A stretch of DNA of 64,000 nucleotides from Paenibacillus sp. RC67 (GTDB lineage Bacteria > Bacillota > Bacilli > Paenibacillales > NBRC-103111): the NCBI RefSeq assembly GCF_030020805.1, contig NZ_CP125098.1, positions 5,355,501 to 5,419,500 of the forward strand. The letters run 5' to 3'. The notes below the pieces were generated by a model. The model was not told the origin of the DNA. It did not search any database and was given only the letters and a program-made list of their open reading frames with translations. This document shows positions 7,749 through 15,683 of the stretch, one piece after another; positions within the stretch are counted from its first letter, which is position 1; each line of letters opens with the position of its first letter. A program made the position numbers and the translations under genes.

Positions 7749-8212
7749 TTACAACGAAAATTTTAGTAGTTTTGATTGTATAAAATAAGTACGTTCTAAT
7801 TCAGACTCATAATAGCCGACGTTAAATAGAGATGTGTCGATGAGGTCACTAAATGTATTTGGAAGCTTACAATTCCACTTAATATAATCCAATTCTAGAG
7901 GGAAATCCTGAGCATTAGGATTTGGTGTGTGAACGTAAACAGCATCAGCTCCAGCGTCCTCCTCATGAATACACACCCAGGTTTGAAATGGCTTATTTAG
8001 CTGTTCAAGTTGTTTTAAAAATCTCGAATATAGTTGCATATGTGCTTTAATGTGTGCCCTTCTAACTTTTAAACTGGCGTTTCCTAGACTCCGAAGTCAA
8101 GATGCCTATGCCAAAAATCGTACCAAGAATCCTCACCTACATGTAACTGATAATTTTCGACCAATGACCTTAGTTTATTGAAATATCTTTTTTTACCGTG
8201 AAACTTTTTCAT
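7749..8212 (-). pseudogene. Frameshifted small hypothetical gene
   Basis: Starting at ATG 8212, the frame encodes a basic N-terminus (KKFHGKKRYFNKLRSLV, then VGEDSWYDFWHRHLDF) and hits a stop near 8094. The next frame continues naturally as GNASLKVRRAHIKAH and then the 96-residue C-terminal part (WVCIHEEDAGADAVYVHTPN, WNCKLP, YFIQSK). One indel near 8095 therefore splits a gene of about 150 residues. I do not recognise a function. It lies inside the IS1595-type element as a probable passenger. Confidence 0.55.
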
Positions 8213-8265
8213 GTTTTCCCCACCCTAAGCTTAATAAGAAATCAGAACTATGCACTTCTGAATGT

Positions 8266-9261
8266 CTATACTGTGCTCCAATTTGCTTTCTTGCAAGAAT
8301 CGAGCAACATCACATTTTGAATTTCTGCCTCATCAAGCTTCTTGTGAAGCTCTAGGAAGCGAAACCAAAACAGATAGTTATCTAAGTATTTCGTCGCAAC
8401 CCCATTGAACCTGCGAACCCAGGTTTTTAATCTGGAATGGTAGGCGTTAACGTTTTGAATGTGATAGATACCTTTCCTTATCAAAATGCCTTTTCGCAGA
8501 TTCACGGCATGGTGTTCGATGTTCGACTTTGATGCAAATAGCTTATAGTTCCGAGCGGAATCGGTGCAAAGTTGCGATTTTGGTGCGATAGTTTTGCCGA
8601 GTACGGCATCAAGTTCCTTTGCCGTTACGCGACCCTTGCCCGCCACTTTGGAGACAACGCCATTCGTGCGGTCAACGGCAACGACGACACAGACCTGTTC
8701 ATGACTAATACCTCGCATTTTCGATTTTCCGCCGCTTTTTCTAGGCTTCCGATGCGTAATCTTTTTCTTTCCCTTTAGAGACTCCAAGAAGAACGTTTCA
8801 TCAGATTCGACGATACCTTGAAGTTTATGGACATCTAGGCTGCGGATGGCGTTTAGGATTTTATGCCGCCAGTAAAATGCGGTTGAGATGTGGATGTCCA
8901 ATTTCTTGGCGATTTTGGGCAACGTTAATCCTTGTACCATGTATTCGAAATATTTTTTCCACTTGTCAGGATAACGCGTACCTGCAATCGGGGTAGCTGT
9001 GGCATCGTTGAACGTCGTACCGCAGTCTTTGCAAAGATATCTTTGCCGAGAACGGTACTTTCCATTTCGTTTCACACAAACACTGCCGCAATGTAAGCAT
9101 GCGACACCGTTGCTAAAACGAGACTCCCGTAATTCTTTTGTGAACGCGTCGACTGGCGTCTTTGGTTCGGGAAAGATGGAATCCTTTATCGCATCAAACA
9201 GTCGAATTTTCTCACTTTTTGGCAAGTCCTCAAACGCTTCGTACACATGCAGCCAATCCAT
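8266..9261 (-). CDS. IS1595-family transposase (ISXO2-like DDE)
   Basis: A 331-residue protein with the expected domain order. An N-terminal helical region is followed by a zinc ribbon, CLHCGSVCVKRNGKYRS...YLCKDC (four cysteines, about residues 56-82). Then come a helix-turn-helix segment, TLPKIAKKLDIHISTAFYWR, and an ISXO2-like catalytic domain: VESDETFFLES (first Asp), LCTDSARNY (second Asp), and NVNAYHSRLKTWVRRFNGV in the last-residue region, an HSRLK-type ending seen in this family. The length is normal and the frame is intact. It starts at ATG 9261 with AGGAGCG upstream. It mobilises the element bounded by the 7.68 and 9.34 kb inverted repeats. Confidence 0.88.
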   Translation of the reverse strand: MDWLHVYEAFEDLPKSEKIRLFDAIKDSIFPEPKTPVDAFTKELRESRFSNGVACLHCGSVCVKRNGKYRSRQRYLCKDCGTTFNDATATPIAGTRYPDKWKKYFEYMVQGLTLPKIAKKLDIHISTAFYWRHKILNAIRSLDVHKLQGIVESDETFFLESLKGKKKITHRKPRKSGGKSKMRGISHEQVCVVVAVDRTNGVVSKVAGKGRVTAKELDAVLGKTIAPKSQLCTDSARNYKLFASKSNIEHHAVNLRKGILIRKGIYHIQNVNAYHSRLKTWVRRFNGVATKYLDNYLFWFRFLELHKKLDEAEIQNVMLLDSCKKANWSTV

Positions 9262-9438
9262 TTTTATATCGCTCCTATATAAATTATCTATTTATTTTAC
9301 AGGATGCCCTTATTAGCAACAATCAATACGAAAAGAGCGTTACAAAAATAAAAAATCTGTATAATGCATTATTTCTGTGATGCTGAGCATATTAAATCTG
9401 CTTAAGAATCTAAGAATGAAAAGGAGCATTATTTAACA

Positions 9439-9957
9439 ATGGGTATTTTAAGCGGTAATCCTAAAGATGAACCTATGCATTATGGTGAAATTCACGCTGT
9501 GTGGATGGCCTCAACGACAGCAAAAGGCGCTGTTTCCTGCTATCAAGCGTATTTAAATCACTGTGGAGATAAGGATCTTAAAAAAGTACTTGACGATCTT
9601 ATTGATCAAGCAAAGATGGAGATAAAAGAATGTGATATATTACTCACCGATAACGGTATTGCTCCTGCTCCTACGATGCCCGAAAGACCACCAGTAAAAT
9701 TCGAAGATATCCCTGCCGGTGCTAGATTTACCGATCCTGAGATAGCTGCTATAATTTCAGCAGATACATCGATTGGACTGGTTGCTTGCAGCCAAGCAAT
9801 GGGTCAATCAATTAGAGAAGATATTGGAGCATTATTTGCTAAATATCATCTTACTAAAACAGCATTTGGCCTTCGATTACTCCAAATGAGCAAGGAAAAG
9901 GGTTGGCTAATCCCTCCTCCTCTTCAAATCAAGCGGCCTGAACCTGTTCACGCGTAA
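9439..9957 (+). CDS. DUF3231 family protein
   Basis: A 172-residue soluble protein resembling the DUF3231 family of bacilli, probably a ferritin-like helical bundle of unknown function. Recognisable parts are the start MGILSGNPKDEPMHYGE, a PERPPVKFEDIPAGARFTDP stretch, IAAIISADTSIGLVACSQ, and the end KGWLIPPPL. The family usually has one or two such repeats; this is the single-repeat form. AAGGAG lies upstream of the ATG. A hairpin near 9970-9990 (ATCCCGCTC...GAGTGGGAT) could terminate it. It sits between the IS1595- and IS3-type elements and appears intact. Confidence 0.75.
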   Translation: MGILSGNPKDEPMHYGEIHAVWMASTTAKGAVSCYQAYLNHCGDKDLKKVLDDLIDQAKMEIKECDILLTDNGIAPAPTMPERPPVKFEDIPAGARFTDPEIAAIISADTSIGLVACSQAMGQSIREDIGALFAKYHLTKTAFGLRLLQMSKEKGWLIPPPLQIKRPEPVHA

Positions 9958-10071
9958 TTTGAATTATAATCCCGCTCAATGAGTGGGATTATTTTCCCAA
10001 GCTCCTCAATATTCTATAATGCTCCCATAGTCTGAGACACAGGAGAGCGAAAAATAAGTTATACTAAAACC

Positions 10072-10365
10072 ATGGAAAAACGAAATCGATACACCCCAGA
10101 GTTTAAAACGAAAGTTGTGCTGGAGGTACTGCGGGAAGAGCAGACCGTGAACGAAATAGCCGGTAAGTATGAAATTAGCCCTGTGATGATCAGTCGTTGG
10201 AAAAGCGAGTTTCTGGGCAAAGCAGCTACAGTGTTTGAGAAAGGACCGAGCGAAGCAGAAAAATTAAAAAAAGAATACGAGAACAAACAGGAACATCTGG
10301 AAAAGCTAGTCGGTCAACTTACGGTTGAAATCGATTGGCTCAAAAAAAAATCTGGATTTAAATAA
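10072..10365 (+). CDS. IS3-family transposase OrfA (helix-turn-helix subunit)
   Basis: A 97-residue DNA-binding protein: RYTPEFKTKVVLEVLREEQTV begins an HTH_Tnp_1 domain, with recognition helix region ISPVMISRWKSEF near residue 40. A leucine-rich coiled-coil tail follows (LKKEYENKQEHLEKLVGQL). It overlaps orfB by 41 bases. The run of A at about 10342-10350 (CTCAAAAAAAAATCT) is a likely -1 slippage site giving the OrfAB fusion transposase. Intact. Confidence 0.85.
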   Translation: MEKRNRYTPEFKTKVVLEVLREEQTVNEIAGKYEISPVMISRWKSEFLGKAATVFEKGPSEAEKLKKEYENKQEHLEKLVGQLTVEIDWLKKKSGFK

Positions 10366-11218
10366 GCCGTTAAGAGAGCGTCAAGGTATGGTGGAACATG
10401 ATCATCCAACCATCAGTATCATGAGGCAAGCTGAACTACTGACGGTAAATCGTACGAGCGTGTATCGCCCTTTTGTGGACAAAAGCCCGACTGAAGAAAA
10501 TGTACAGATCATGCATCGAATCGATGCGATCTATATGAAGCACCCTTTTATCGGCTACCGACGAATGACGAAGGCGCTTCAGGATCAGGGCTTATGGGTA
10601 AATCGGAAGCGTGTGAGGCGTCTTATGCGATTGATGGGACTGGAGGCTATCTATCCGAAGCCAAACTTGAGTAAGCGTCTGCATGCTACCTACTGTCGTC
10701 CTTACCTGCTACGAGGTCTCGTTATTGATCGTCCTAACCAGGTGTGGGGGATTGACATCACATATATTCGGATGAGCAAGGGTTTCATGTACCTCTTCAA
10801 CATCATCGATTGGTACAGCCGCAAGGTCATCGATTATGAGCTCTCCAATACGCTGGAGAAGGGCTTTGTTTTCAGCTGCCTAAAAAGGGCCTTCAAGCGC
10901 TGCAAACCCCAGGTTCTAAACAGCGATCAGGGCTCTCATTTTACCAACGCATCCTATCTGGAACTGCTGGAGAAAGAGGGCATTCAGATCTCAATGGACG
11001 GTAAAGGACGAGCTACGGACAATAGTCGCACAGAGCGATATTTTAGAGCTTTAAAGTACGAATGCATCTTTCTACATGAGTTTGAAACTCCACGAGCGCT
11101 ACGAGAAGGCATTGATCGTTATGTCCAATTTTACAATAACGAACGCCCCCATCAAGCCCTTGATTATGCGAAACCTGAGCGCATCTATACCGATTGTTTG
11201 ATTGCTAAGGCTTCATAA
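10325..11218 (+). CDS. IS3-family transposase OrfB (DDE integrase subunit)
   Basis: The catalytic part, normally made as an OrfAB fusion by frameshifting; its own start is uncertain. An HTH_21-like segment (HPFIGYRRMTKALQDQGLWV, about residue 75) precedes the rve core. Catalytic residues are the Asp in VWGIDITYIRM, the Asp in LNSDQGSHFT and the Glu in RTERYFRALKYE, followed by YNNERPHQALDY. The length and motifs are normal, so the element appears functional. Confidence 0.88.
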   Translation: MKSIGSKKNLDLNKPLRERQGMVEHDHPTISIMRQAELLTVNRTSVYRPFVDKSPTEENVQIMHRIDAIYMKHPFIGYRRMTKALQDQGLWVNRKRVRRLMRLMGLEAIYPKPNLSKRLHATYCRPYLLRGLVIDRPNQVWGIDITYIRMSKGFMYLFNIIDWYSRKVIDYELSNTLEKGFVFSCLKRAFKRCKPQVLNSDQGSHFTNASYLELLEKEGIQISMDGKGRATDNSRTERYFRALKYECIFLHEFETPRALREGIDRYVQFYNNERPHQALDYAKPERIYTDCLIAKAS

Positions 11219-11356
11219 AAGTTTAAAATTCAACCCATTTCAAGCAGAGGAGGAATTAACTTATTTCCTTTCCAAAATCTTGACAATGGGGGGCATTACA
11301 TTCAGTCCTGTTCGCTGCGATATCCTGTCGTTGACTCCAGCCATGCAAAAACATCC

Positions 11357-11650
11357 TCAGTCAGTTCCGTTTGGTAGGCTGAAATCTTGCAAGGATAGCT
11401 CAATGCCTTGGAGACGCTTCAGTTCCTTTTCCTGATCGATTAACGAAACCATTGGTCTAATAAACTCCAGTTCCTCTCTCAACTGCTCATTTTGCATTGC
11501 ATACTGATTAAATTGTACTGTCAGTTCTCGAAGCTTTTAGGTTTGAATATTTCTTGACTCATACGCCGATTATATATCTACTCGCAATGGTTTAAGTTCC
11601 TCTTGAGTTGCCAAAAGATCTGCTTCCAACAACTGTCTAATGACACTCAG
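11357..11650 (-). pseudogene. Remnant of a coiled-coil protein gene
   Basis: The minus strand reads LLEADLLATQEELKPLR, a stop, SAYESRNIQT, a stop, and then KLRELTVQFNQYAMQNEQ followed by LREELEFIRPMVSLIDQEKE and a short tail. At least two in-frame stops break it. The composition (Q, E, L heptads) suggests the C-terminal coiled coil of a MerR- or RacA-like DNA-binding protein, but no N-terminal domain remains. The assignment is weak. Confidence 0.4.
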
Positions 11651-11724
11651 AAGCACAAGAAATATCTGAACTGGTTGGCGAACGGGTTGCGCAAAGCGTC
11701 CGGCCAGAGAGATGAGTAAAGAAA

Positions 11725-11760
11725 AATAACCATGCTCCAACTAAACGGAGCACGGTTATT
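11725..11760. terminator. Terminator hairpin downstream of YjcZ-like gene
   Basis: AATAACCATGCTCC pairs with GGAGCACGGTTATT around a loop of eight bases, ten bases past the YjcZ stop on the minus strand. It is nearly the same stem as at 28149-28184. Confidence 0.6.
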
Positions 11761-11770
11761 GGGGAAATTA

Positions 11771-11875
11771 TTACAGCCAACTACGACTTATAATGACTAA
11801 AAGAATGAAAAGTACCAAAATGACACCTATGCTAGTAAAATGATGTCTGCGTTCTTCAAATTCAAATCCACCCAT
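11771..11875 (-). CDS. YjcZ-family small protein, divergent head
   Basis: A 34-residue protein. The membrane segment VILVLFILLVIISRSWL is as in the other YjcZ copies. The usual glycine-rich head is replaced by a charged one, MGGFEFEERRHHFTSIG. GGAGGGGG precedes the ATG. The charged head may mean a changed partner or decay after duplication. Unknown function; single-pass membrane peptide. Confidence 0.6.
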   Translation of the reverse strand: MGGFEFEERRHHFTSIGVILVLFILLVIISRSWL

Positions 11876-12131
11876 TGTTGAATTCCCCCTCCAATTTGAA
11901 TTGAGGTTTTTACCTCAAAATCAAGTTATGCGGATCATGTACATACTGTATGGACGAGTGACAGGAGGGTTTATATTTCATTGAAGAAAATTTGTCATGG
12001 ACAGACACGAGTCTAAAAGCCCTCTTTCCTTCTGGTCAAGCCCCAATTTTGTAGACATTGAAAAAACTAAACAAGCTGGCGCCGGTACTCAACTGGAGTT
12101 AGCTTGTTTAGTTTTTTCTGAATACGTATTT
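11876..12131. terminator. Intergenic region ending in a strong terminator
   Basis: GAAAAAACTAAACAAGCT (12060-12077) pairs with AGCTTGTTTAGTTTTTTC (12102-12119), an 18-bp stem 13 bases past the stop codon of the DUF4259 gene (minus strand). The rest is the upstream region of the YjcZ copy. Confidence 0.65.
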
Positions 12132-12977
12132 TCATTTATAGTGGGATTCTTTTATATAGTCAATTAGCCGAATCCTCTTTTTAGGTAACACCCCGTTTAT
12201 TTCATTTTCAAATTGTTCTTCTGTTTGACTGATTAACAGGTCCCAGCCTCCTGCAATAATCATTCCGTTTTTAATGTCAATTTGCTTTAATGGTTCCATC
12301 CTCCCAATTACCTCAAACAAATGAGCAAATTTCTTGTATCCATCTGGAAAAAACCACTGAGCGTCTTCTTGCTCATTCGTAATACCAAATTGCGTGATTT
12401 GATGAAATAGAACTTCAGTTGACTGAAAATCATTTATAGTAGGCTTGGTTTCTTGATTTATCCTGGTCTTAACTATCAAATTATACCCTGCCTCTTTAGA
12501 CTCAAACGTTTCTAAAACTAGAGCCCCGCCATAGTTCCCACTATGTAAATGAAAAGCTATACAATCCCCCTTAAGAAAAATTGCTGGCTTATATCTAATT
12601 TTTTTTCGTTTTTTTGGACTTTCTTTTTCCGTAGAAATTGTATTTAAAAATTTGTTAAGAACTTTATTTCTAGCTCTAATATCTCTTTCGTCTGCCTCGA
12701 GCTCTCTCCAGATTCTAATATCTTCTTCACCATCTATTATACTTTTTACTTTTTCAAAAATTTCAGGTCTCAGTGCTTTGCATTCCCATTGAGCCTTTGC
12801 AAGGGCAAACCAAAAATTTGTGTGATCCTCAGCAAATTGAATAGTTTCTTTAAACCTTTCTCTAAGGGAAACGGTAATCTCATCGACTTCTTTACCTTCG
12901 TTATACATGGAGAAAAACTCTTCATATACCTCACAATATGTATCATTGCTTGATATTCCAGTACCGCAGGTCCCCAT
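12132..12977 (-). CDS. DUF4259-type hypothetical protein
   Basis: About 281 residues. The start MGTCGTGISSNDTYCEVY matches the MGTWGTG...ND opening of DUF4259 proteins; this copy has C in place of the usual W. The N-terminal half is helical (FWFALAKAQWECKAL), followed by a lysine-rich linker (KESPKKRKKIRYKP). The C-terminal half, from about residue 135, is beta-rich (FLKGDCIAFHLHSGNYGGALV). I chose ATG 12977 because GAGGTG lies six bases upstream, rather than GTG 12986. Function unknown; some DUF4259 genes lie near toxin-immunity loci. CHC7 lies just upstream. Confidence 0.6.
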   Translation of the reverse strand: MGTCGTGISSNDTYCEVYEEFFSMYNEGKEVDEITVSLRERFKETIQFAEDHTNFWFALAKAQWECKALRPEIFEKVKSIIDGEEDIRIWRELEADERDIRARNKVLNKFLNTISTEKESPKKRKKIRYKPAIFLKGDCIAFHLHSGNYGGALVLETFESKEAGYNLIVKTRINQETKPTINDFQSTEVLFHQITQFGITNEQEDAQWFFPDGYKKFAHLFEVIGRMEPLKQIDIKNGMIIAGGWDLLISQTEEQFENEINGVLPKKRIRLIDYIKESHYK

Positions 12978-13053
12978 ACTATTCACCTCATTAATTACAC
13001 CTATTAAGGTGCGTATCTTACAACTTTTTCAAATTATATCACGCTCTTGGTAT

Positions 13054-13083
13054 TATAGTAATCTGCCCGTTAGTTTAGTCATG
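13054..13083. repeat. CHC7: single core overlapping a stop codon
   Basis: TAATCTGCCCGTTAGTTTAG; the TAA stop of the exonuclease gene (13075-13077, minus strand) lies in the core's right arm. No hairpin is attached. The next gene starts about 80 bases further on. Confidence 0.65.
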
Positions 13084-13743
13084 GTCTAAATATATACCGG
13101 GTATCACAAATCTTTTTATTGCCAAACCTTCCGAAACAAAAAAGTCTTGAATGTTTTTCTTTTCGTACTCCTCCAAAATGCATTTGAATATTCTGCTGAT
13201 CAAAATACAATCTCCTAAGGCATTGTGACGGGGGACATCCTTTTGTTCAACCTGATAATAATTTATGAGAAAGTTAGTTGAAATCACATCTTTATATTCC
13301 TGATGAATGTTCGCAAATAAACCCTTAGTATCAATTACTGGATTGCTGAACAATGTCGTCCCGTATTGTTGGCAGTGATTTTCTAGCATAGGAACATCGT
13401 ACTCATAGCCAGCTTGTGTAACTAAGACGGTTCCTTCACAGAAGTGGAGAAACTGCTTGTATACTTCAGGAAATGCTGGAGCATTCTTAATATCTTCATT
13501 TGATATTCCAGTTAATTTTTCAATCTCTGGCGATATACGCTTAGGTGATTTAACTAAAGAACTAAACTTCTCCTTTATCTCACCATTTTGCAATATGACT
13601 GCACCAATCTGGGTAATATGTTCTGTTCCAAAGTTAATCCCAGTCCCTTCCAGGTCAAAAACACAATATTTCTGATTAACCAAATTTTTTATGTTTACAT
13701 CTTGTAGGGAATATTCGTACTTTGATAAAAATGTGATTCTCAT
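13075..13743 (-). CDS. DEDDh 3'-5' exonuclease (DnaQ/PolC-type)
   Basis: A 222-residue single-domain protein with the three Exo motifs: YCVFDLEGTGINFG (Exo I, D and E near residues 30-32), LVTQAGYEYDVPMLENH (Exo II), and RHNALGDCILISRIF (Exo III, His and Asp). It would remove nucleotides from single-stranded 3' ends in a two-metal reaction. Many such stand-alone proteins have unknown partners. It lacks helicase (DinG) or polymerase domains. A G-rich stretch (GGGGGGG) serves as the upstream ribosome binding site. The stop codon lies inside CHC7. Possible roles are DNA repair or processing of mobile DNA. Confidence 0.75.
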   Translation of the reverse strand: MRITFLSKYEYSLQDVNIKNLVNQKYCVFDLEGTGINFGTEHITQIGAVILQNGEIKEKFSSLVKSPKRISPEIEKLTGISNEDIKNAPAFPEVYKQFLHFCEGTVLVTQAGYEYDVPMLENHCQQYGTTLFSNPVIDTKGLFANIHQEYKDVISTNFLINYYQVEQKDVPRHNALGDCILISRIFKCILEEYEKKNIQDFFVSEGLAIKRFVIPGIYLDHD

Positions 13744-13819
13744 TGCTTGAACCCCCCCATCTAAATGTTACCTAAGTAACCTAGTAAGTATTTCTTCCTT
13801 GATTAACCAATTCCTTCTG

Positions 13820-13850
13820 CGACATTACTGCCCTTTAGTTGAGCGGTGAC
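13820..13850. repeat. CHC8: single core
   Basis: ATTACTGCCCTTTAGTTGAG; no hairpin is recognised. It lies between the exonuclease gene and the integrase fragment, close to where the integrase reading frame is lost. Confidence 0.55.
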
Positions 13851-13872
13851 ATCATTAAGACAACAATCGCTG

Positions 13873-14058
13873 CTACAACCTAAAAGTAACGACGGTAGAG
13901 TTCTCGCCGGCGTTCCCCGCGCAGCTGGGCGTATCCAGGTCTCCTAGCTCTCTTACAAGCATCTTGAACTGAAGGGCGTAGGCTTTCAATGTACTGGGAC
14001 TAAACCCCTGGATACGTTTATCAGCTTCATACAGTCGCCATAACTCGCTTAAAATCAT
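13873..14058 (-). pseudogene. N-terminal fragment of a tyrosine recombinase
   Basis: The first 42 or so residues (MILSELWRLYEADKRIQGF, then SPSTLKAYALQFKMLVRELG) match the SAM-like core-binding domain at the start of phage integrases and XerC/D recombinases. The rest (about 19 residues) has no similarity I recognise, and the catalytic domain with its R...HxxR...Y residues is absent. GGGAGG just before the ATG is locked in a hairpin (14063-14114). Since CHC cores look like tyrosine-recombinase sites, this remnant inside the array is suggestive but not proof of a link. Confidence 0.55.
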
Positions 14059-14062
14059 AAAT

Positions 14063-14154
14063 AAAACCTCCCATAATAGCTACTAAATCTAGTTTGCTTC
14101 TTATGGAAGGTTTTAGACTGACTTTATTAAACTAGCATACTCGTTAGCGGAATG
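14063..14154 (-). repeat. CHC9: core plus hairpin masking a ribosome binding site
   Basis: Core 14126-14154 (AACTAGCATACTCGTTAGCG) is joined to a stem: 14063-14076 (AAAACCTCCCATAA) with 14101-14114 (TTATGGAAGGTTTT). Read as minus-strand RNA, the stem pairs the GGGAGG ribosome binding site of the integrase fragment four bases before its ATG. The same arrangement occurs at 22229-22320. Confidence 0.65.
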
Positions 14155-14157
14155 TTC

Positions 14158-14652
14158 TTAAAGACCTCTCCCTCTCTCTTTTGTCAAAAACAAAGCTAGG
14201 TCATGCCCAACTCGCACGAAACTGCCTGCTTCCACCTGCTTGCCTTCGTAAAATATTCCTCTTCCATCAGGGATGTATCCCCTCTTAGCGTACAGTCGTT
14301 GTGCATTTCCGTAATCATAATAGAGTCCTACTCCAATACCAACAATGCCGTATCTGTCGAATGCGATTTGTTCAATAGCACCCATTAATGCATTTCCGAT
14401 GCCTTGTCGACGTAGGGAGGGAACCACATCAAAGTTATTGATTTCTGGAATCCCTTTTTCTATGAAATGCGGATATTTTGATTTAGCTAAAAGATGTAAC
14501 CATCCAGCAAACCGCTGATCGTGTAAAGCAATAAGAGTAATCCGTTCACCAGACATATTCTCTTCCCAGCATCTTTTTATATAGTCCATTGGTTTCCCAA
14601 TCTTGTGGTCTTCAAGTGCTTGGAAAATCGCATCAACATCCACACTATTCAT
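14158..14652 (-). CDS. GNAT family N-acetyltransferase
   Basis: A 164-residue protein with the acetyl-CoA-binding motif A, LRRQGIGNALMGAIEQ (about residue 80), after the strand INNFDVVP. LYAKRGYIPDGRG toward the end is typical of motif B. It would transfer acetyl groups from acetyl-CoA to an amine; the substrate is unknown. No ribosome binding site precedes ATG 14652. A frame just upstream (ATG near 14672, reading MNTNIELDK) would give a more usual N-terminus if one base were changed, so the start may be frameshifted. The stop codon is 3 bases from CHC9. Confidence 0.7.
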   Translation of the reverse strand: MNSVDVDAIFQALEDHKIGKPMDYIKRCWEENMSGERITLIALHDQRFAGWLHLLAKSKYPHFIEKGIPEINNFDVVPSLRRQGIGNALMGAIEQIAFDRYGIVGIGVGLYYDYGNAQRLYAKRGYIPDGRGIFYEGKQVEAGSFVRVGHDLALFLTKERGRGL

Positions 14653-14745
14653 TTGTCTAATTCAATGTTGGTATTCATACACAATTCCCCCAATGTTCCT
14701 GACGTTATACAAATAGTACCATACAGCTTTTCGGACTGAATTATT

Positions 14746-14848
14746 ATAACTAAAATATCCTGTCCGTTGGGTTAATGAAAAAGGAGCTGCTGCCGCTGGC
14801 AGAATGCTCCTATTATTTGTTGAACTAACGTTCGCCGTTAACGTAAAT
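14746..14848. repeat. CHC10: full unit
   Basis: Left core 14746-14776 (TATCCTGTCCGTTGGGTTAA), stem GGAGC-x-CTGCC (14783-14793) with GGCAG...GCTCC (14798-14810), right core 14818-14848 (TTGAACTAACGTTCGCCGTT). It lies 75 bases past the kinase stop codon. Confidence 0.75.
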
Positions 14849-14920
14849 CTCTTATTGTCGTTGGAAAAGCTATTCAGACTTCGGTCTTTTGACGCTTCTC
14901 GTTGTTCTAGATCGCCAATT

Positions 14921-15475
14921 CTATTCATCGAAAATTTTCCTGCTTAGTTCCTTAATGGAGGGGTTGTACTCCCCTGAAGTGTCAATATTGAATATAGGGA
15001 CGTCGATCCGGGGTTCCTCATAAGGGCTCACGCTCAGTTCAATTCCTTTTCTGGCCATGTCGACTCCCTTATCGCCATGGAAATACTCCCGAAGCGGATT
15101 ATCCAGTCCCCGCCGGACAAACCTGTCGAGCGCGATCTTTTCGTCAACCTTGCAAATCAACAGATAGATCCGCGCCTTTTCCATGAACTGTTCAAGCATG
15201 GTCGACCATATCCTGTGCTGGAACGCTGCTTCAGCAATCACCGACACGTTGTTTGTTATCAGCCCCATGAGCGTATCAAAGAAGATTTCCGTGGCCGTTT
15301 TATTGGCTTCCTCCGGAAGCTCGTTATGTCTTTTGCCGAAAGTATGCACATACCCTTCCTTAATCTGATCCCGGCTGATTACTGGCATAAAAATCTCATT
15401 ACCAAGCTCCTTAGAAAATGTTGTTTTCCCTGAACCTGGCCTACCAGTGACAACTATTAAATACGGCTTTGACAT
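14921..15475 (-). CDS. P-loop kinase/ATPase (AAA_33, zeta-toxin-like fold)
   Basis: A 184-residue protein. Walker A is VTGRPGSGKTTFSKEL near residue 10; ISRDQIKEGY follows, as in small-molecule and zeta-type kinases; SVIAEAAFQHRIWS is the lid or substrate region; RFVRRGLDNP carries basic residues of the lid. It probably phosphorylates a small molecule; an antibiotic or nucleotide-sugar target is possible. No antitoxin gene is adjacent, so a toxin role is unlikely. I chose ATG 15475, which follows AAGGAGTG by six bases, over the upstream GTG. It is a stand-alone minus-strand gene between CHC units. Confidence 0.7.
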   Translation of the reverse strand: MSKPYLIVVTGRPGSGKTTFSKELGNEIFMPVISRDQIKEGYVHTFGKRHNELPEEANKTATEIFFDTLMGLITNNVSVIAEAAFQHRIWSTMLEQFMEKARIYLLICKVDEKIALDRFVRRGLDNPLREYFHGDKGVDMARKGIELSVSPYEEPRIDVPIFNIDTSGEYNPSIKELSRKIFDE

Positions 15476-15683
15476 GTGTTTCACTCCTTATGACGTAATA
15501 AAATGATAAATAACTGCCCATTTTGTATAGTATCAGTCCTAACCAGACTCGCATTTCAAAAATAATTAGAATTTGCTATTAGTAAAAATATTGGTATGTA
15601 AATTTTACCAAAAGGGTATTTAGTTATTCAACTCAACTATCTCCCGTTCCCTGGCTTATCGTCTGTACGTCGCTTTTTAGATA

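Larger units (their letters stand above)
7680..9342 (-). mobile_element. IS1595-family element with a passenger gene remnant
   Basis: Inverted repeats of about 30 bases delimit it. The left end (about 7682-7712) has TCTTTTCGTAAATATTGTTG; the right end on the opposite strand (9310-9342) has CTCTTTTCGTATTGATTGTT. Both continue GCTAATA. It encloses the transposase (8266-9261) and a disrupted small gene (7749-8212). Passenger genes are known in some IS1595 groups. Confidence 0.65.
10020..11295 (+). mobile_element. IS3-family insertion sequence
   Basis: Ends TGCTCCCATAGTCTGAGA (left, from 10020) and TGCCCCCCATTGTCAAGA (right, read on the opposite strand to 11295) form imperfect inverted repeats around orfA and orfB. 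The 1.28-kb size is normal for the family. I could not see a clean target duplication. Confidence 0.7.

Noticed and set aside
14921..15475. Zeta-type toxin of a toxin-antitoxin pair
   Set aside because: The P-loop kinase fold fits, but there is no adjacent antitoxin gene and many such kinases act on small molecules.
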